Of a stretch of DNA of 64,000 nt, positions 35,480 through 47,573 are shown one piece after another. This stretch comes from Cervus elaphus. Lineage: Eukaryota; Chordata; Mammalia; Artiodactyla; Cervidae. The notes under the pieces are model-generated. The model was given only the letters and a program-made list of their open reading frames with translations. It did not search any database and was not told where the DNA came from. Each line of letters starts with the position of its first letter. Positions within the stretch are counted from its first letter, which is position 1. Where the stretch lies: the NCBI RefSeq assembly GCF_910594005.1, contig NC_057847.1:20310001-20374000 (forward strand). Reading direction: 5' to 3'. Made by a program: the position numbers and the translations under genes.

Positions 35480-35875
35480 GAGTGCTCTGTTACAGTGTGA
35501 CCTCTGCAGTGGCCAGTCTCTGAGATGGCCCCCAGTGAGCCTCCCTGCCTGGCACTCTTGCCTCCATGCAGTCTCTGCACTTACTGCATGAAGATTGGTC
35601 TGTGTGACCAACAGAATTCAATGGGCATGTACCTCCAAGAGGTCATAGGAATATTGCAGATCTGCCTGTCTGTCTGGGATCACTTGCTCTGGGGAAGCTG
35701 CCAGGTCATGAGATGTCCACATCGTAAAGAGCTGAGGTTTCCTGCTAACAACCACATGAGTGACCTCACAAGTAAATACTTCAGCCCAGGCAGAATTCAA
35801 ATCATTGACAACCCTGCCGACATTTGGACTGCAACCCCATTAGAGACACCAGGCCAATCCACCCCAGGTAAGCCA
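35480..35875. mobile_element. Ancient interspersed repeat, family not assigned
   Basis: TGTGACCAACAGAATTCAAT, GGATCACTTGCTCTGGGGAA and GACATTTGGACTGCAACCCC appear in the order I remember from a common old mammalian repeat, which I cannot name. The plus-strand frame 35525-35890 lies wholly within it and is not taken as a gene. Confidence 0.4.
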
Positions 35876-35965
35876 TTTCATAATTTTTGATTTGTAAAAT
35901 TTTTTATAAATTTTTAATAAATTTTTATATTAAATTTTATAAATTTATAATTTTTAATAAAAAAA
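35876..35965. repeat. AT-rich low-complexity block
   Basis: About 90 bp almost entirely of TTTTTAATAAAT-type units directly before BovB copy D. A T-rich site like this suits LINE endonuclease nicking. Confidence 0.8.
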
Positions 35966-37204
35966 ATTCTCCAAGCCAGTCTTCAACAGTGTGTGAAACA
36001 CAACCTTTCAGAGGTTCAGGCTGAATTTAGAAAAGGTAGAGAAACCAGAGACCAAATTGCCAACATCCATTGGATCATTGAAAAAGCAAGAGAGTTCCAG
36101 AAAAACATCTACTTCTGCTTTATTGACTACACTAAAGCTTTTGACTGTGTGGATCACTACAAACTGTGGAAAATTCTCAAAAAGCATACCAGACCACCTG
36201 ACCTGCCTCCTGAGAAATCTGTATCCAGGTCAAAAAACAACAGATAGAACTGGACATGGAACAACAGACTGGTTCCGAATCGGGAAAGAAGTACATAAAG
36301 GCTGTATATTGTCACCCTCCTTATTTAATTTATATGCAGAGCACATCATGTGAGATGTTGGGCTGGATGAAGCACAAGCTGGAATCAAGATTGCCAGGAG
36401 AAATATCAATAAACTCAGATATGCAGATGCACCACCCTTGTGGCAGAAAGTGAAGAAGAACTAAAGAGCCTCTTGATGGAGGAGAAAGAGGAGAGTGACA
36501 AAGTTGGCTTAAAACTCAACATTCAGAAAACTAAGATCATGGCATCTGGTCCCATCACTTCATGGCAAATAGATGGGGAAACAATGGAAACAGTGAGACA
36601 TTTTATTTTCTTGGGCTCCAAAATCACTGTAGATGGTGACTGTGGCCATAAAATTAAAAGACGCTTTCTCCTTGAAAGGAAAGTTACGATCAACCTAGAC
36701 AGCATATTAAAAAACAGAGACATTACTTTGCCAACAAAGGTCCATCTAGTCAAAGCTATGGTTTTTCCAGTGGTCATGTATGGATGTGAGAGTTGGACTA
36801 TAAAGAAAGCGGAACACCAAAGAATTGATGCTTTTGAACTGTGGTGTTGGAGAAAACTCTTGAGAGTCCCTTGGACTGCAAGGAGATCCAACCAGTCCAT
36901 CCTAAAGGAAATCAGTCCTGAATATTCATTGGAAGGACTGATGCTGAAGCTGAAACTCCAATACTTTGGCCAACTGATGTGAAGAACTGACTAATTTGAA
37001 AAGACCCTGATGGTGGGAAAGATTGAAGGCGGGAGCAGAAGGGGACGACAGAGGATGAGATGGTTGGATGGCATCACCAACTCGATGGACATGAGTTTGA
37101 GTCAGCCCCAGGAGTTGGTGATGGACAGGGAAGTCTGGCATCCTGCATTCCATGGGGTCACAAAGAGTTGGACAAGACTGAGCAACTGAAGTGAACTGAA
37201 CTGA
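35966..37204 (+). mobile_element. BovB LINE, 5'-truncated, copy D
   Basis: Starts inside the RT region (ATTCTCCAAGCCAGTC) and runs to the 3' end (GAACTGAACTGA), about 1.24 kb. Closely similar to copy A. Inserted beside an AT-rich block. No clear duplication, possibly because the left flank is low complexity. Confidence 0.95.
35993..37187 (+). pseudogene. BovB reverse transcriptase C-terminal part, copy D (frameshifted)
   Basis: Carries the RT finger and palm segments from the QAEFRKGRETRDQIAN block onward. The frame runs to about 36247. It is then lost and regained more than once. In the catalytic box the sequence reads TATGCAGATG then CACC: one base is missing at about 36430 compared with copies A and C, so YADD is destroyed and the frame shifts exactly at the catalytic aspartates. 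After it, 36440-36982 is open for 180 residues and covers the thumb and C-terminal region. It stops at a TGA. Not functional. Confidence 0.88.
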
Positions 37205-37311
37205 TAAAGACTGAGAGAACTTTCTAGCTGGTCTCCTTGATCTACTTCAATTTCTGGAAACATAGAACTGTTGGAAGTTAATCTCAAAGTTGTATATGTG
37301 TGTGTGTGTAA

Positions 37312-37480
37312 TAGACATAACTATTTCTTTACCTTGTACCAGGCACTCCACAAGCATGTTCTAGTATAATCCTCCACAATTTTGAGATAAGTTCTATAAT
37401 TATCCCCATTTTAAATGAGTAAAGTAAAACTTAGAGGTCTTTTCAGGCTTAAGCTTGGAAATTACACAGCATCACGTCTG
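37312..37480 (-). mobile_element. MIR SINE
   Basis: Reverse-complement MIR: CCTTGTACCAGGCACTCCAC, then TTATCCCCATTTTAAATGAG. Confidence 0.75.
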
Positions 37481-38910
37481 TTGCATTCTCTTGGTTATAA
37501 GAGAGTGGCCAAGTTGGTCCTTATTCACCGAAAGAGTACATAAATCCCACATTAGTGGGAAAAGCATCAAAAAATTGTGAATATGTTTAAACCCACCACA
37601 GAAATTAGTAAGATCATTTTTTTGATTCAATGTATCCATTTGAAATTTGCCTCTCATGAAATCTAATGAAACTTAAAATAGCCTAGACCATTGCTTATAA
37701 GTACAGATGAGATTTTATGATTAGCTAACTGTTGTGAATAACATTTGATAGAAGAAAGATTAAATTAGCAATACTTGTTGATTTTATTAATTGATTAAGG
37801 CACTCTAACTTATATGCATGCATGTAGAAAAACTTTTATCATGCAGGACACAACTTAACTTGAGTTAAATCTTTATAATCAACATTGAAATATAAAATCA
37901 GTAAGTAAAATTTGCATTAGTATAGAGATTAGTGACAATTACTACATTTACTCATCATTTCTTTTTATGCTAGCAGGTTGTATTTGTGTTTCTGAGGGGA
38001 AATGAATAACTTCATGAGTTGTCATTTACAATTTTGCACCCAATTCCAGTATTTTTTTTTCCAGATACCACTAAGCAAGTGAAATGGTAGGACAGAAGCT
38101 GGGTGTTCTACAATTCAACTAATTTCTGACACTATCTACCTAGACATAGCATCATTTCCCACTGATTAAGGGTTCACTTCTACAAGCCTGTGCTTCTCCC
38201 GTCCACACCCTCACCCCCACCCCACTTCAGATGCCAGTCACAAGTCCAAGTTTTCACCTGAGCTTCTGACCTACTGGCTATAGACTAGAGGTTCCAATGA
38301 TCTCCTCCTCAGATTTGATTAATTTGCTAGACACGCTCACAAAATGCAGAGAAACATTTTACTTCCTAGATTACCTTTCATTATAAAAGACTGTGATGCC
38401 AGAACAGCTGGGTAGAAGAGATATATGTAGGGCAAGGTATGGGGAAGGCTCAGAGCTTCCATGTCCTCTCCTTGGGTGCCACTCTCCCCAAATCTCCATG
38501 TGCTCTCTGGAAACTCTCTGAACCCTGACCTTTTGGGGTTCTTATGGAAGCTTCATTACATGCCACTGGCGATTAATTCAATCCCCAGTCCCTCTTGGGT
38601 CCCAGGAGTGAGAGGGTGGCACTGAAAGTCGTAAGCCTGTAGTTATATGGTTGGTTTCCCTGGCAATCAGCCCACATCCTTAGGTTACCTAGGGGCTTCC
38701 AAAAGTCACCTCATCAACTTAAAAAAAGACAACTCTCAACATGTAAGAAATTCCATAGGAGCTATGTGCCAGGGAACAAAGGAAGACTAAACACACATTT
38801 GCTACTATAAATCACGATATTAATTGCTCAACATTGTATATTTGTGTAAGAAAAAGAAGGGAGGGAAAGAAAAGTGAGGAGAGAAATATGTAAAGATTAA
38901 AATGATTTGG
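37481..38910. other. No feature recognised
   Basis: Unassigned sequence. The 38160-38720 part is less AT-rich but has no open frame or exon-like signal. Confidence 0.4.
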
Positions 38911-38912
38911 TC

Positions 38913-39236
38913 CAAGAGTTGGCAAACTATACAGACCGAATTAGTCTGCCTGTTTTTATATTTTTGTATGGCCTGTGAGCTATGAATGATTTTTGCATTT
39001 TAAAATATATTTTTTTAAATATAAAGATAATGTTTAATGACCTGTTAAAGAAATTAAAATTTTAATGTCTGTAAATAAAGCTTTATTGAAACACAGCCAA
39101 GTTCATTCATTTATGAATTGCCTATAGCTGCTTTAGTGCTACAACAACAAAGTCAAGCAGTTGTGTCAGAAACCATGTGACCCATACCACTTAGAATATT
39201 TACTCTCTGACTTTTTACAGAAGTTTACCAGCCCTG
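38913..39236 (-). mobile_element. hAT-Charlie non-autonomous DNA transposon relic
   Basis: The ends are imperfect inverted repeats: CAAGAGTTGGCAAACT at the left, and AAGTTTACCAGCCCTG at the right, whose complement reads CAGGGCTGGTAAACTT. Inside, TCTGTAAATAAAGCTTTATTG and AACACAGCCAAGTTCATTC fit Charlie-family MER elements. The 8-bp flanks match at about five positions, a decayed duplication. Orientation is uncertain. No transposase is encoded. Confidence 0.75.
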
Positions 39237-42200
39237 ATTGAGACTAAATGAGAATCAGAGTAAGAGGATGAGGATGATAGGTGCAGTTTTTATTCTTAGT
39301 ATAAAACACAAAGGGTCACTCAGAGTCCATTATAATGCTGATAAAGATGTTTGTCGACGTTTTAGTAAACTAATGAAAGTTATGAAAGGAAAATCAAAGT
39401 GGAATTGATATTGCTAAGAGAACGTCCTAGAAAGGAGTCAGGAGACCATTTAGGAAGTGTGACATAGCCTAGATGGAATTTGACCTTTTGACAACTGTTG
39501 TTAAAATGAAGCATCCGGAACGACTGACAGAAACTTGAGATAATTATCAGACCCTCAGCCTAAAACAACTCATGATAACCATCACTTAAGCACAAACATT
39601 TCTCTTCTTGTTTCAGAGTACAAGCTCATGGTTTTTGCCTTTATAAGTCGCTGACTCTTTCTTTCTCAGGACATTTTCAGTTTTACTTGAATCTGTGTCT
39701 CTTGAATTGCAGTTCTTAAGACTAAATGAAACTCTTTTTCTTATTTGCAGTCTTCTGCACTTTTTTTTTTTTTTTTTGGTTGACAGAGTATAAAAGTTTT
39801 CTTTCCTGATGTTATAGATATGATGCTGGAATATTTGCCCGGCACATCTATGACTCTCTGCTAATATAAAGCTGCAAATGCCAACATACATCTTCAGTAA
39901 CTATAATTCAATTTTCCATGGTTACAAATCAGAGGCTATAAAAAGATTTTTTTATGAATGTGTGTGTGCCACAGATGTGAAAGTTCAGAGAAAATAAAGC
40001 TGAAGCTGTTTTTTCCATTTTACTCTTTTATTTATTTAATACCACACTGTAAATTATTCAAAAGCCATGTGCTTCTTGCAACATAGTTTCTATTGTTCTT
40101 TAGGCCATCCCTAGCAGAGGATCAGTGTGCTGACCGGTAGCTCAACCACAAACTATAGTTTTAACCAGGGACTAGTGAAGCTGGAACATGGGACTATATA
40201 CATTTCTCTAACGATAGAAATAGATGCCAGCAAGAAACTTTAGCCTGCATCCCCCATCTAAAAGGCATATCTAATCATAAGGTAAATGATACAAGCACAG
40301 GAGCTTAGACACAAAAAATGCAGTCTTTCATCTCTAAACTAGACTGAATTTAATCTACCCTGAATGACATTCTGATTTTATCTTCTATAGGAAATCAATC
40401 ATTCAACAGCTTTTCAGAGTTGGCTATTGAGTGCCTAAGAGTGGATGTGATTACCCAAGAAGAGTGACAGGCTGCGGATAGAACGTGCATGTCTCATGGG
40501 ATCACACCTGGGTCTGAGCTCCAGTAGCTAGGGTCTGGACAGGGATAAGCAGAAATGACCTCAAGCTACAGAACGCAAACTACAGAAAATCTCTAGGAGT
40601 CAAGAGATTTCAAGAAAACAATGCCCAGGTGGGATAACTACATGTCAAGTGCCTCCTGATACGATGCACTTATCACAGCCAAAAATGTTTAAACTAACCC
40701 TAAGCAAACTTTTGACATCTAACTTTCAGCTATGAAGAAATACAGGGAATAGAAGATAATGAAGAAAAAAAAGCCTGACAAAATCAGAATATAAAGTTTT
40801 CTATAAGAAATTGGACTCTCATGGAAAAGACAATACTGGGGCAGGGTAGAGGGAAGGAAGAGAACTATTTTAGAATAAAAGGAGTTGAAGAAATATCATT
40901 TAAGAGATTCACATGCAATGTTTAGTCCTTAATTATATCTTGATTTTTAAGATACAACTAGATATTCTGGGAGAAAATGAGGGAAATTTGAATATGTGGT
41001 TATGTATGAGAATGTGTTTTATTTAAATTTAGAAACATATACTACAATGTTTAGGTAAATTCTTCCAGATCTATAATTTACTTTAGTTTAGCCCTTGCTT
41101 TATATAAGAGAGGAAACAATATTATATTTATATGCAAGTAGTAGTTATATGTGTATTAATTCAACTTTTCTGTACTATTGAAAAATTTACCAGAAAATGC
41201 TTTTTGAAAAGAACAAACAAAAAAGTCTTTCTGGGCAAAGGAGGGGAAAGCCATATAGCAGCTTTACCAGAGCACTGATATAAAGGTTTACACTAGAAGG
41301 ACAGAATCCAACTAAGCCACAAAAAAAAAAATAGGCAGAGAAAATAGATTCAGAAAAGAAAGTACAAGACCTAGAGTGATGCCCCAAGATACTTGCACAT
41401 AACTCAGTGGTCTTTACACTCTTTGGACAGCTCTCATCCATGACATAGGGGCTGACAACATACTGGGCATGTTTACAAAGAAAACTGAGCCCTTGACCCT
41501 TTGCCCTCTGACCCTCTTTCCCCTGTTTGCAAATTTCAGCTACTAGCCTTCCTAATCATTTTCTAAAGGGACCATACTGATTTTTACATTAGTCTTTAGT
41601 TGTGTATCTCTCTCCTTTTATACCTATTTCAATCTCATCAGAAGGTTCTGAAAACAGCAGCATCACTTTCATATGTTTCCATCTCTTTTAACTTGCATGA
41701 GTCTTTTTCTTTCATATTTTGAAAGTTGTTTTTGATAGCACTCAAGCTTGGAAGATTTTTCGCTTTCTATATTTTCAGGCTATAAAAGTATGTTCATCAT
41801 ATCTGTTGTTTGGAATCTGTCCCCCTAAAACCAACAAGACACATGCTTCTGTCCACAGTGCCCTTTTCAGGACTGCACAAGGACTTGGATGGCAGCAGAC
41901 CTTCTGCCCCAAGTTCTAGAACAATCCAATCCAACAGCCTAGAATTAGTCTTCATGGCCTAGAATTAGTCTAAGAGTAGTAGCTTCCAAGTTTCTAACTC
42001 TGACTTCTGAAAAATTATATAATCAAAAAAAGAAGTAAAGAATTTAGCACTGGGTGCTATTTAACTGGAGTGATTAAAGGGAAATCTGAATACTTGAATT
42101 CCCTAAAATTAATATTGAATTTGTGATCTGTGGAAAGATTAAGACTTCCTTTCCTCCACTTGGCCACTTAAATTTATCCTTTTATACTCACTTAAATGCT

Positions 42201-42785
42201 CAATTATTATGTCCTTGATTTCCCCAGGTATTCCTCTATAACATACTTCGTTACTCCATCTTATCTTCTGCTGGCTTTCATCAAAGGTTTACAAAATATA
42301 AGAAGTAGAGTTGGAATTAGAAAACAAAAGTTGACTTCCTGTGAGAGCTGACTCTATCACAGCGCTTTCTTACCAACACAAAAGAACAAGCTGGTGAGAG
42401 AAGAGACTCTCATAAGAAAGCAACTATTAGCTCCTATTAGTGAGGGAGAGGAAAGCTAGACATAAGCAACCATATCTCCTAAGGAATTAGGTTTAGGAAC
42501 GATTTTTAAAAATCCAAGTTTTTAGCAGAGCAACATTGGTGCAAATAAACCAATGAAGAGAACTTGCGTAGCAGAGGGACAGCGTGGGCAAAACTAAAAG
42601 AGAATTAAACCCTCATCATAGGTGTGACCGTTACAGTGTTGTAGACCCCAGTGGATATTTGTGGCTTCTTCTGAGACTGGGTCTCAAGCAAACCATTATC
42701 CAAATAGAGTCACCACTATCACATTTAATGCCTGCTAACTCCATGCGAGGGAGAATGCCCAACACAAAAGAATATCATGGCCTGG
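39237..42785. other. No gene recognised
   Basis: About 3.5 kb of apparently single-copy sequence. It contains a T17 run at 39761-39777 and a 15-bp direct repeat GCCTAGAATTAGTCT at 41937-41951 and 41957-41971. No frame shows a domain. Confidence 0.4.
39761..39777. repeat. Poly(T) run, 17 nt
   Basis: Uninterrupted T17. Could mark a minus-strand retrocopy tail, but the right-hand sequence is not recognised. Confidence 0.9.
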
Positions 42786-42789
42786 GACC

Positions 42790-42801
42790 AGTATTGACTC
42801 T
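42790..42801 (+). repeat. Target site duplication of Bov-A2, left
   Basis: AGTATTGACTCT, matched by AGTATTGATTCT at 43072-43083 with one mismatch. Confidence 0.85.
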
Positions 42802-43071
42802 GCTGCTGCTAAGTCGCTTCAGTCATGCCCAACTCTGTGCCACCCCATAGACGGCAGCCCACCAGGCTCCCCCGTCCCTGGGATTCTCCAGGCAAGAACA
42901 CTGGAGTGGGTTGCCATTTCCTTCTCCAGCGCATGAAAGTGAAAAGTGAAAGTGAAGTCACTCAGTCGTGTCCAATTCTTAGCGACCCCATGGGCTGCAG
43001 CCTACCAGGTTCCTCCATCCATGGGATTTTCCAGGCAAGAGTACTGGAGTGGGGTGCCATTGCCTTCTCCG
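42802..43071 (-). mobile_element. Bov-A2 SINE (dimer)
   Basis: Two head-to-tail BovB-derived monomers in reverse orientation, joined by a GCATGAAAGTGAAAAGTGAA linker near 42931. Each monomer has the CCAGGCAAGA and CTGGAGTGGG(G/T)TGCC blocks. Flanked by a 12-bp duplication with one mismatch. Confidence 0.95.
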
Positions 43072-43083
43072 AGTATTGATTCT
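43072..43083 (+). repeat. Target site duplication of Bov-A2, right
   Basis: AGTATTGATTCT, paired with 42790-42801. Confidence 0.85.
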
Positions 43084-43599
43084 ACTAGTTATTTATTTGT
43101 CAATTGTACTCACAATACACAGAAATCATTTTTAAAAGCCCATGTATTAGGACTGTTTATATTAGATCAACCCTATGTGTAGGTTAAGGGAGATTCTCCA
43201 TAGACGCCCTTTTTCATGTGAGAACTTCATATGCTTCAGCCTCTAGAACAGAAGGGTAGGACAAGTAATTTAGAAAGAATACAGAAACATGTCAGGTGAG
43301 ACTCTAGTAGCAGGGAGCTTGTAGCTACCCTACATGAGTATAAAATACTAGATTCATAATAATTCTTAAGGTACTAAGAAACGTTAAAATTGTCTCAGAG
43401 CCAGGTTAGTGATTTAGGGAAATCTTGAAAGAGAAAGAATCCAGGTGGCCAGAAATGGTAATGTTCAATCAGAGAAAAAGGAAAGAATACAGAAGCTACA
43501 GATATGGATATTTAGCAGAATCTAAATACTCAATAACTGATTATTATAGAGTTTAGTTTGTGAACACTATAAATGATGCAATAATTGCTAAAGCAATTG
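43084..43599. other. No feature recognised
   Basis: Unassigned AT-rich sequence. Confidence 0.4.
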
Positions 43600-43860
43600 T
43601 AATATTTTGAACCAACAGCCAAATCATACCTAACAGTGAAATAGACAGAAGAGACAATTTAGAAATAATAAAACTGGAAAATTGAATATAAATTTTTCAT
43701 TATTTCCAGATGATATAATTGTGTAATCAGACAGTTATAATCAATTGAAAACTCATTTTAATTAATAAAGTGGTTCAAGAAATTAGCTAAATAAAAGATA
43801 AATAAAAATCAATAGCTTTTCTATATTTTGTCAGCCACCATTAGACATTTTAATAGAAGC
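43600..43860 (+). mobile_element. Old L1 ORF2 relic (RT region)
   Basis: GCCAAATCATACCTAACAGTG, TTCCAGATGATATAATTGTG and AATAAAAATCAATAGCTTTTC fit the L1 RT region around the FADD-type box, in order and heavily decayed. Confidence 0.5.
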
Positions 43861-44319
43861 AAAATCAGAGAGATGACACCTGGCTAGTAATGCATGAATC
43901 AGCCTTGTACGGCTTCCAAAGGAAACATATGAAAATTCAAAAAAAGATGAACAGTCTTAACAATGCTGAAAATTAAGACTATAGGACAAACTACTGTAGG
44001 GACTGGAAAAAATTGGCACTAATTACAAGAACTATTTAGATCAAATGGCTATTTTAATTTGTGGCCAAGTCATATGCATATGTTCATTATTCATAGCAGT
44101 CAAGCAACGGTGCTTCATTTTTTCAACCTTAAACAATTGATTATAAAAATGTAGGGTCAGGCATATTTTAAAATTAAAGGTTAAAAACCAATAAAGTGTA
44201 AGACAATGCAAAATATGAAAATAATTCAAAGAGAACAAAAATAGCAACAACAAAAATGTTGTCCACACAGCAAAAGGTAGTTGGAAAAGGAGAAAAAGAA
44301 GAAGAAGGAGGGGTGGGGT

Positions 44320-44670
44320 GGAGAGAAAAAGTGAACCAAAAACAGAAAATATAAAGCAATATGGGAATAACAGGCAAGTAAAACACTCAATTATGGCAAT
44401 AAGTAAAAATGGGTTAAAAACAAAGTCTCCAGTAATGAACTTTAAAAAAAATAAATACAACTACACATTGTTTATAAGAATCACACTTAAGAAAATGTGA
44501 CATAAAAATATTAGATATATAAATATATGGAAATGTTTATCAAACACAAAAGGATACAAAATTAATATGAAAGTGATACAAATACAAAGATCATCAACAA
44601 ATAAAATGATATATTAAAAAACAAGAAAAGGTTATAACTAGCATGAACCATTATGCATCCATTAAAAGCA
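44320..44670 (+). mobile_element. Possible old L1 ORF2 relic
   Basis: A-rich sequence with weak resemblance to the L1 endonuclease region. Could also be unrelated AT-rich DNA. The minus-strand frame 44041-44460 is a shadow of a purine-rich stretch. Confidence 0.3.
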
Positions 44671-44684
44671 ACAAAAAGTACAAG

Positions 44685-45306
44685 TGTAACTGAGCAAGAC
44701 CCTATGTGACCTTCCCAGGACAGACCCCTACCCCACATTTTCTTCCTGCCTTTTTTTTGGTAGAAAATCTAGTCTCCCAGGCCTCCCCTGAGTCACAAAA
44801 TTTGACTCAAGAATTAACTACTGAAAAGACGTGAACAAAACTAACAGTGGGGAGAACTGATAACAATTTAAGTAGTAAATCAGCCATATAGCAGTCATAG
44901 AATCTTTAATTCCTCCTTGAAATACACAAATAACAGTGTCTGACATACATTCCTGAGTGATTTTACAAGTGGAAGAAGTTAACCATATGGTGACCATGAG
45001 CACATAGACACCAGATCAGCTGAAGCCTGAGGACTGATAAAGTTAACAGATGACACTGCCCAGTTACCTTACCATCAGCCAAGCAGAGAATTGTGCACAA
45101 GGCTGATCAGATACCCCATGTTCTCCTCCCTCATCTTGCCCTTAAAAACTTCCCCAAAACCCACTGCAGAGTATGTGGTTTTTGAGCATTTGTGCCTGCA
45201 TTCCTTATTTGACACCTAAAATAAATGCTGCATTTTCCTTCATAACACATGTCAATAGATTGGCTTTACCCTGAATGGGTGAGGGCACCCAATTTTGGTT
45301 CAGTAA
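44685..45306 (+). mobile_element. Solo LTR of an endogenous retrovirus
   Basis: About 620 bp from TGTAACTGAGCAAGACCCTA. It has an AATAAA at 45220-45225 and a 3' end with CCCAATTTTGGTTCAGTAA, in the manner of class I LTRs. TACAAG occurs on both sides (44679-44684 and 45307-45312), but the end choice is uncertain since it does not finish in CA. No primer binding site or internal viral genes follow, so it is a solo LTR, left by recombination between two LTRs. Confidence 0.6.
45220..45225 (+). promoter_or_regulatory. Polyadenylation signal of the solo LTR
   Basis: AATAAA about 80 bp before the LTR 3' end, the position expected for the R region. Confidence 0.5.
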
Positions 45307-45317
45307 TACAAGAGTAA

Positions 45318-45332
45318 TTTTTTTTTTTTTTT
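45318..45332. repeat. Poly(T) run, 15 nt
   Basis: T15 close to the right edge of the LTR. Confidence 0.9.
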
Positions 45333-45383
45333 AGAAAATACAAGGAGAAATTGACAATCACAATCAAATGGGAGGTGGTATAA

Positions 45384-45598
45384 GATTCTTGGCTTCTCAG
45401 GTGGCTTAGTGGTAAAGAATCTGCCTGTCAATGCAGGAGATGCAAGAGACCATGTTCTATCCCTGAGCTGTGAAGATCCCCTGGAGGAGGAAATGGCAAT
45501 CCACTCCAGTAATCTTGCCTGGAGAATTCCATGGACAGAGGAGTCTGGCGGGCTACAGTCCATAGGGTCACAAAGAGTCAGACACAACTGAGCACACA
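45384..45598 (+). mobile_element. Bov-tA SINE
   Basis: Complete element: CTTGGCTTCTCAGGTGGCTT head, body ending GACACAACTGAGCACAC. Target duplication not clear. Confidence 0.93.
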
Positions 45599-45884
45599 TA
45601 CATGCAACATAACATTATTTGTTCAATCAACATACCGTTAGATTGTTCGACCATCAATCAAACTTAGTCTTCGATTGATCAATTAAAAAAATAAATCTGA
45701 ATAGAATAATAATATAGACCAAACTTTGGATCCACAAGTAGCTTTTTTAGCTATATAGTTAACATTTACCAGTAGAAAAAGACTTTTTATTCATTCAACA
45801 AGTACTAATTATAATCTACGTGCAAGATAACCCTGGTACCCTGAGCCAAAGATAATGCCATTGTGTTGGTCATAAAAAGAACTC

Positions 45885-46110
45885 CTCAAAGCAACAGTTG
45901 TTTTTACTACACTCTCCGATCACAATGTAACAAAACTAGAATTAAATACACATACACACACACCATTTTTTAAATACTCCTGAGGAGAACTGAAATAAAA
46001 ACTACAATTAGTAATATTTATAAATTAGTGGTAATGAAAGCATTGCATATAAAAAACATACCGAGTACAGAAAAATTTAACTCATGTCAATCTATGGTTT
46101 TAAATGATAT
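45885..46110 (+). mobile_element. Old L1 ORF2 relic (end of endonuclease region)
   Basis: CACTCTCCGATCACAATGTAA corresponds to the conserved SDH box of L1 endonuclease. ACTAGAATTAAATA and an ACTCCTGAGGAGAACT block follow in L1 order. Confidence 0.5.
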
Positions 46111-47205
46111 CATTATTAAATAGGAAATATTAAAACTTAATAACCAAAGTATTCAATTCCAGATAGAAAAGATGAAAGAGAACATAAGTAAATTAGGTCT
46201 GGTTAGACTATAGAGAGTTGAATGAGTCCATCCTCTCACCCTAACAACCAAAACAAACCACATAAGTTAAAAAATCAAAATTGTTAAGCCAATCAGAAAT
46301 CTAAGGATATCAAGATATTAAATAAGTTAATTCAAGAAATGAAAAAGCCCTGCATAGGAGAAAGGAGACCACAGCTGCTTTTATCTCAAGCATAATGACA
46401 AGAATGAGGACAAACGTGCCACTGATGTGTTTAAGGAGGAATTCCACATGGAATACACTAGAATTCAAAGGAACCTCTGCCACAGGGTCTCTCTACACCC
46501 ATATGCCAACCTTTTCCCACAGTTCTTTACTTGATAAAAAACAATTCCCCAGCAACTCAGAAAGCTGGTAGTCAGAATATAAAGGAGAGAAAAATCATCA
46601 AGAGTTTGGAAAACTGGTGGCTCACCCAAAAAGCACTAAAGAATTTCTTGCCAGGGCTTCATCTCCAAACATTTTTGAAAGGAAAGTCTTGATCCTACTC
46701 TAAGAGGTTGAAGCCACTGGTGAACTGAATCAATCAAACAAAAACTAAAAAATTAATTAGTAACAGATCAGCTCAACAACAACAAATGACCACACTTACT
46801 TTGGTGCCACTCTACCAATATGGCCAAAGAAGTAGCATGCTCTTTTAGGAGGTAATGTTAACTTCAGTGTCTAGTATCCTTTTATGCACAATGCCTTCTA
46901 TGAAATTAAACATTCAGAGACACACCAAAGAAGCATGAAATAGCGGCCTGCAATCAAGATAGAAAAGATCTGCAGGAGAGCCAGAGACTGCTCAAAAGTT
47001 GGAATTATTAGACTTTCATATCTAATAAAAATATTAACAGATCTGAGGGAAATGTGGACAACATGCACGAAGACAGAGAATTTCAGCCTTGAGTTGCAAG
47101 CAGAAAAAATGGGTGCTAGAAATGTAAAATACAGTCACAGAAATTTTGACTGGATATATATCACAGTAAACATCCTCACTTTACTCTTGATCTTAGAGGA
47201 AGATC
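46111..47205. other. No gene recognised; possibly further old L1
   Basis: A-rich sequence that may include decayed L1, but no block was clear enough to assign. Confidence 0.35.
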
Positions 47206-47209
47206 ATTC

Positions 47210-47221
47210 ATGAAGTTAATT
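47210..47221 (+). repeat. First of three copies of a target sequence
   Basis: ATGAAGTTAATT. The same sequence returns at 47361 and, with one change, at 47574. Confidence 0.7.
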
Positions 47222-47237
47222 AAGTAACCATTAGGCA

Positions 47238-47360
47238 TGGCAATCCACTCCAGTATTCTTGCCTGGAGAATCCCCATGGACAAAGGAGTCTGGTGGGCTA
47301 CAGTCCATGGGGTCACAAAGAGTCAGACACAGTTGAGTGACTAAGCATGCGCACACATTA
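47238..47360 (+). mobile_element. Bov-tA SINE, 5'-truncated
   Basis: Body only, from TGGCAATCCACTCCAG to GACTAAGCATGCGCACACA. About 16 unexplained bases lie between the left duplication copy and the recognised start. Confidence 0.88.
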
Positions 47361-47373
47361 ATGAAGTTAATTG
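47361..47373 (+). repeat. Second copy of the target sequence
   Basis: ATGAAGTTAATTG lies between the two SINEs. It matches 47574-47586 with one mismatch. Confidence 0.8.
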
Positions 47374-47573
47374 GGGCTTCTCTGGTGGCTCAGCAGTAGA
47401 GTCTGCTTGCCAGTGCAAGAGACATGGGTTCAATCCCTAGTCAGAAGATCCCCTGGAGAAGGAATACTCCAGTATTTTTGCCTGGGAAATCCCATGAACA
47501 GAGGATCCTAGTGGACTACAGTCCATGGGGTCACAAAGAGTCAGACATGACTTAGGGACTAAACAACAACAAC
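47374..47573 (+). mobile_element. Bov-tA SINE
   Basis: Complete with head GGGCTTCTCTGGTGGCTCAG and a 3' CAACAACAAC tail. Flanked by a 13-bp duplication (47361-47373 and 47574-47586). Confidence 0.94.

Noticed and set aside
35525..35890. 121-residue plus-strand frame, cysteine-rich at its start
   Set aside because: Lies inside what looks like an ancient interspersed repeat; no recognised protein family.
41937..41971. 15-bp direct repeat GCCTAGAATTAGTCT with 20-bp period
   Set aside because: Too short and isolated to be more than a local duplication; only 5 bases lie between copies.
44041..44460. 139-residue hydrophobic minus-strand frame
   Set aside because: Leucine and phenylalanine runs come from the complement of an A-rich and GAAG-rich stretch.
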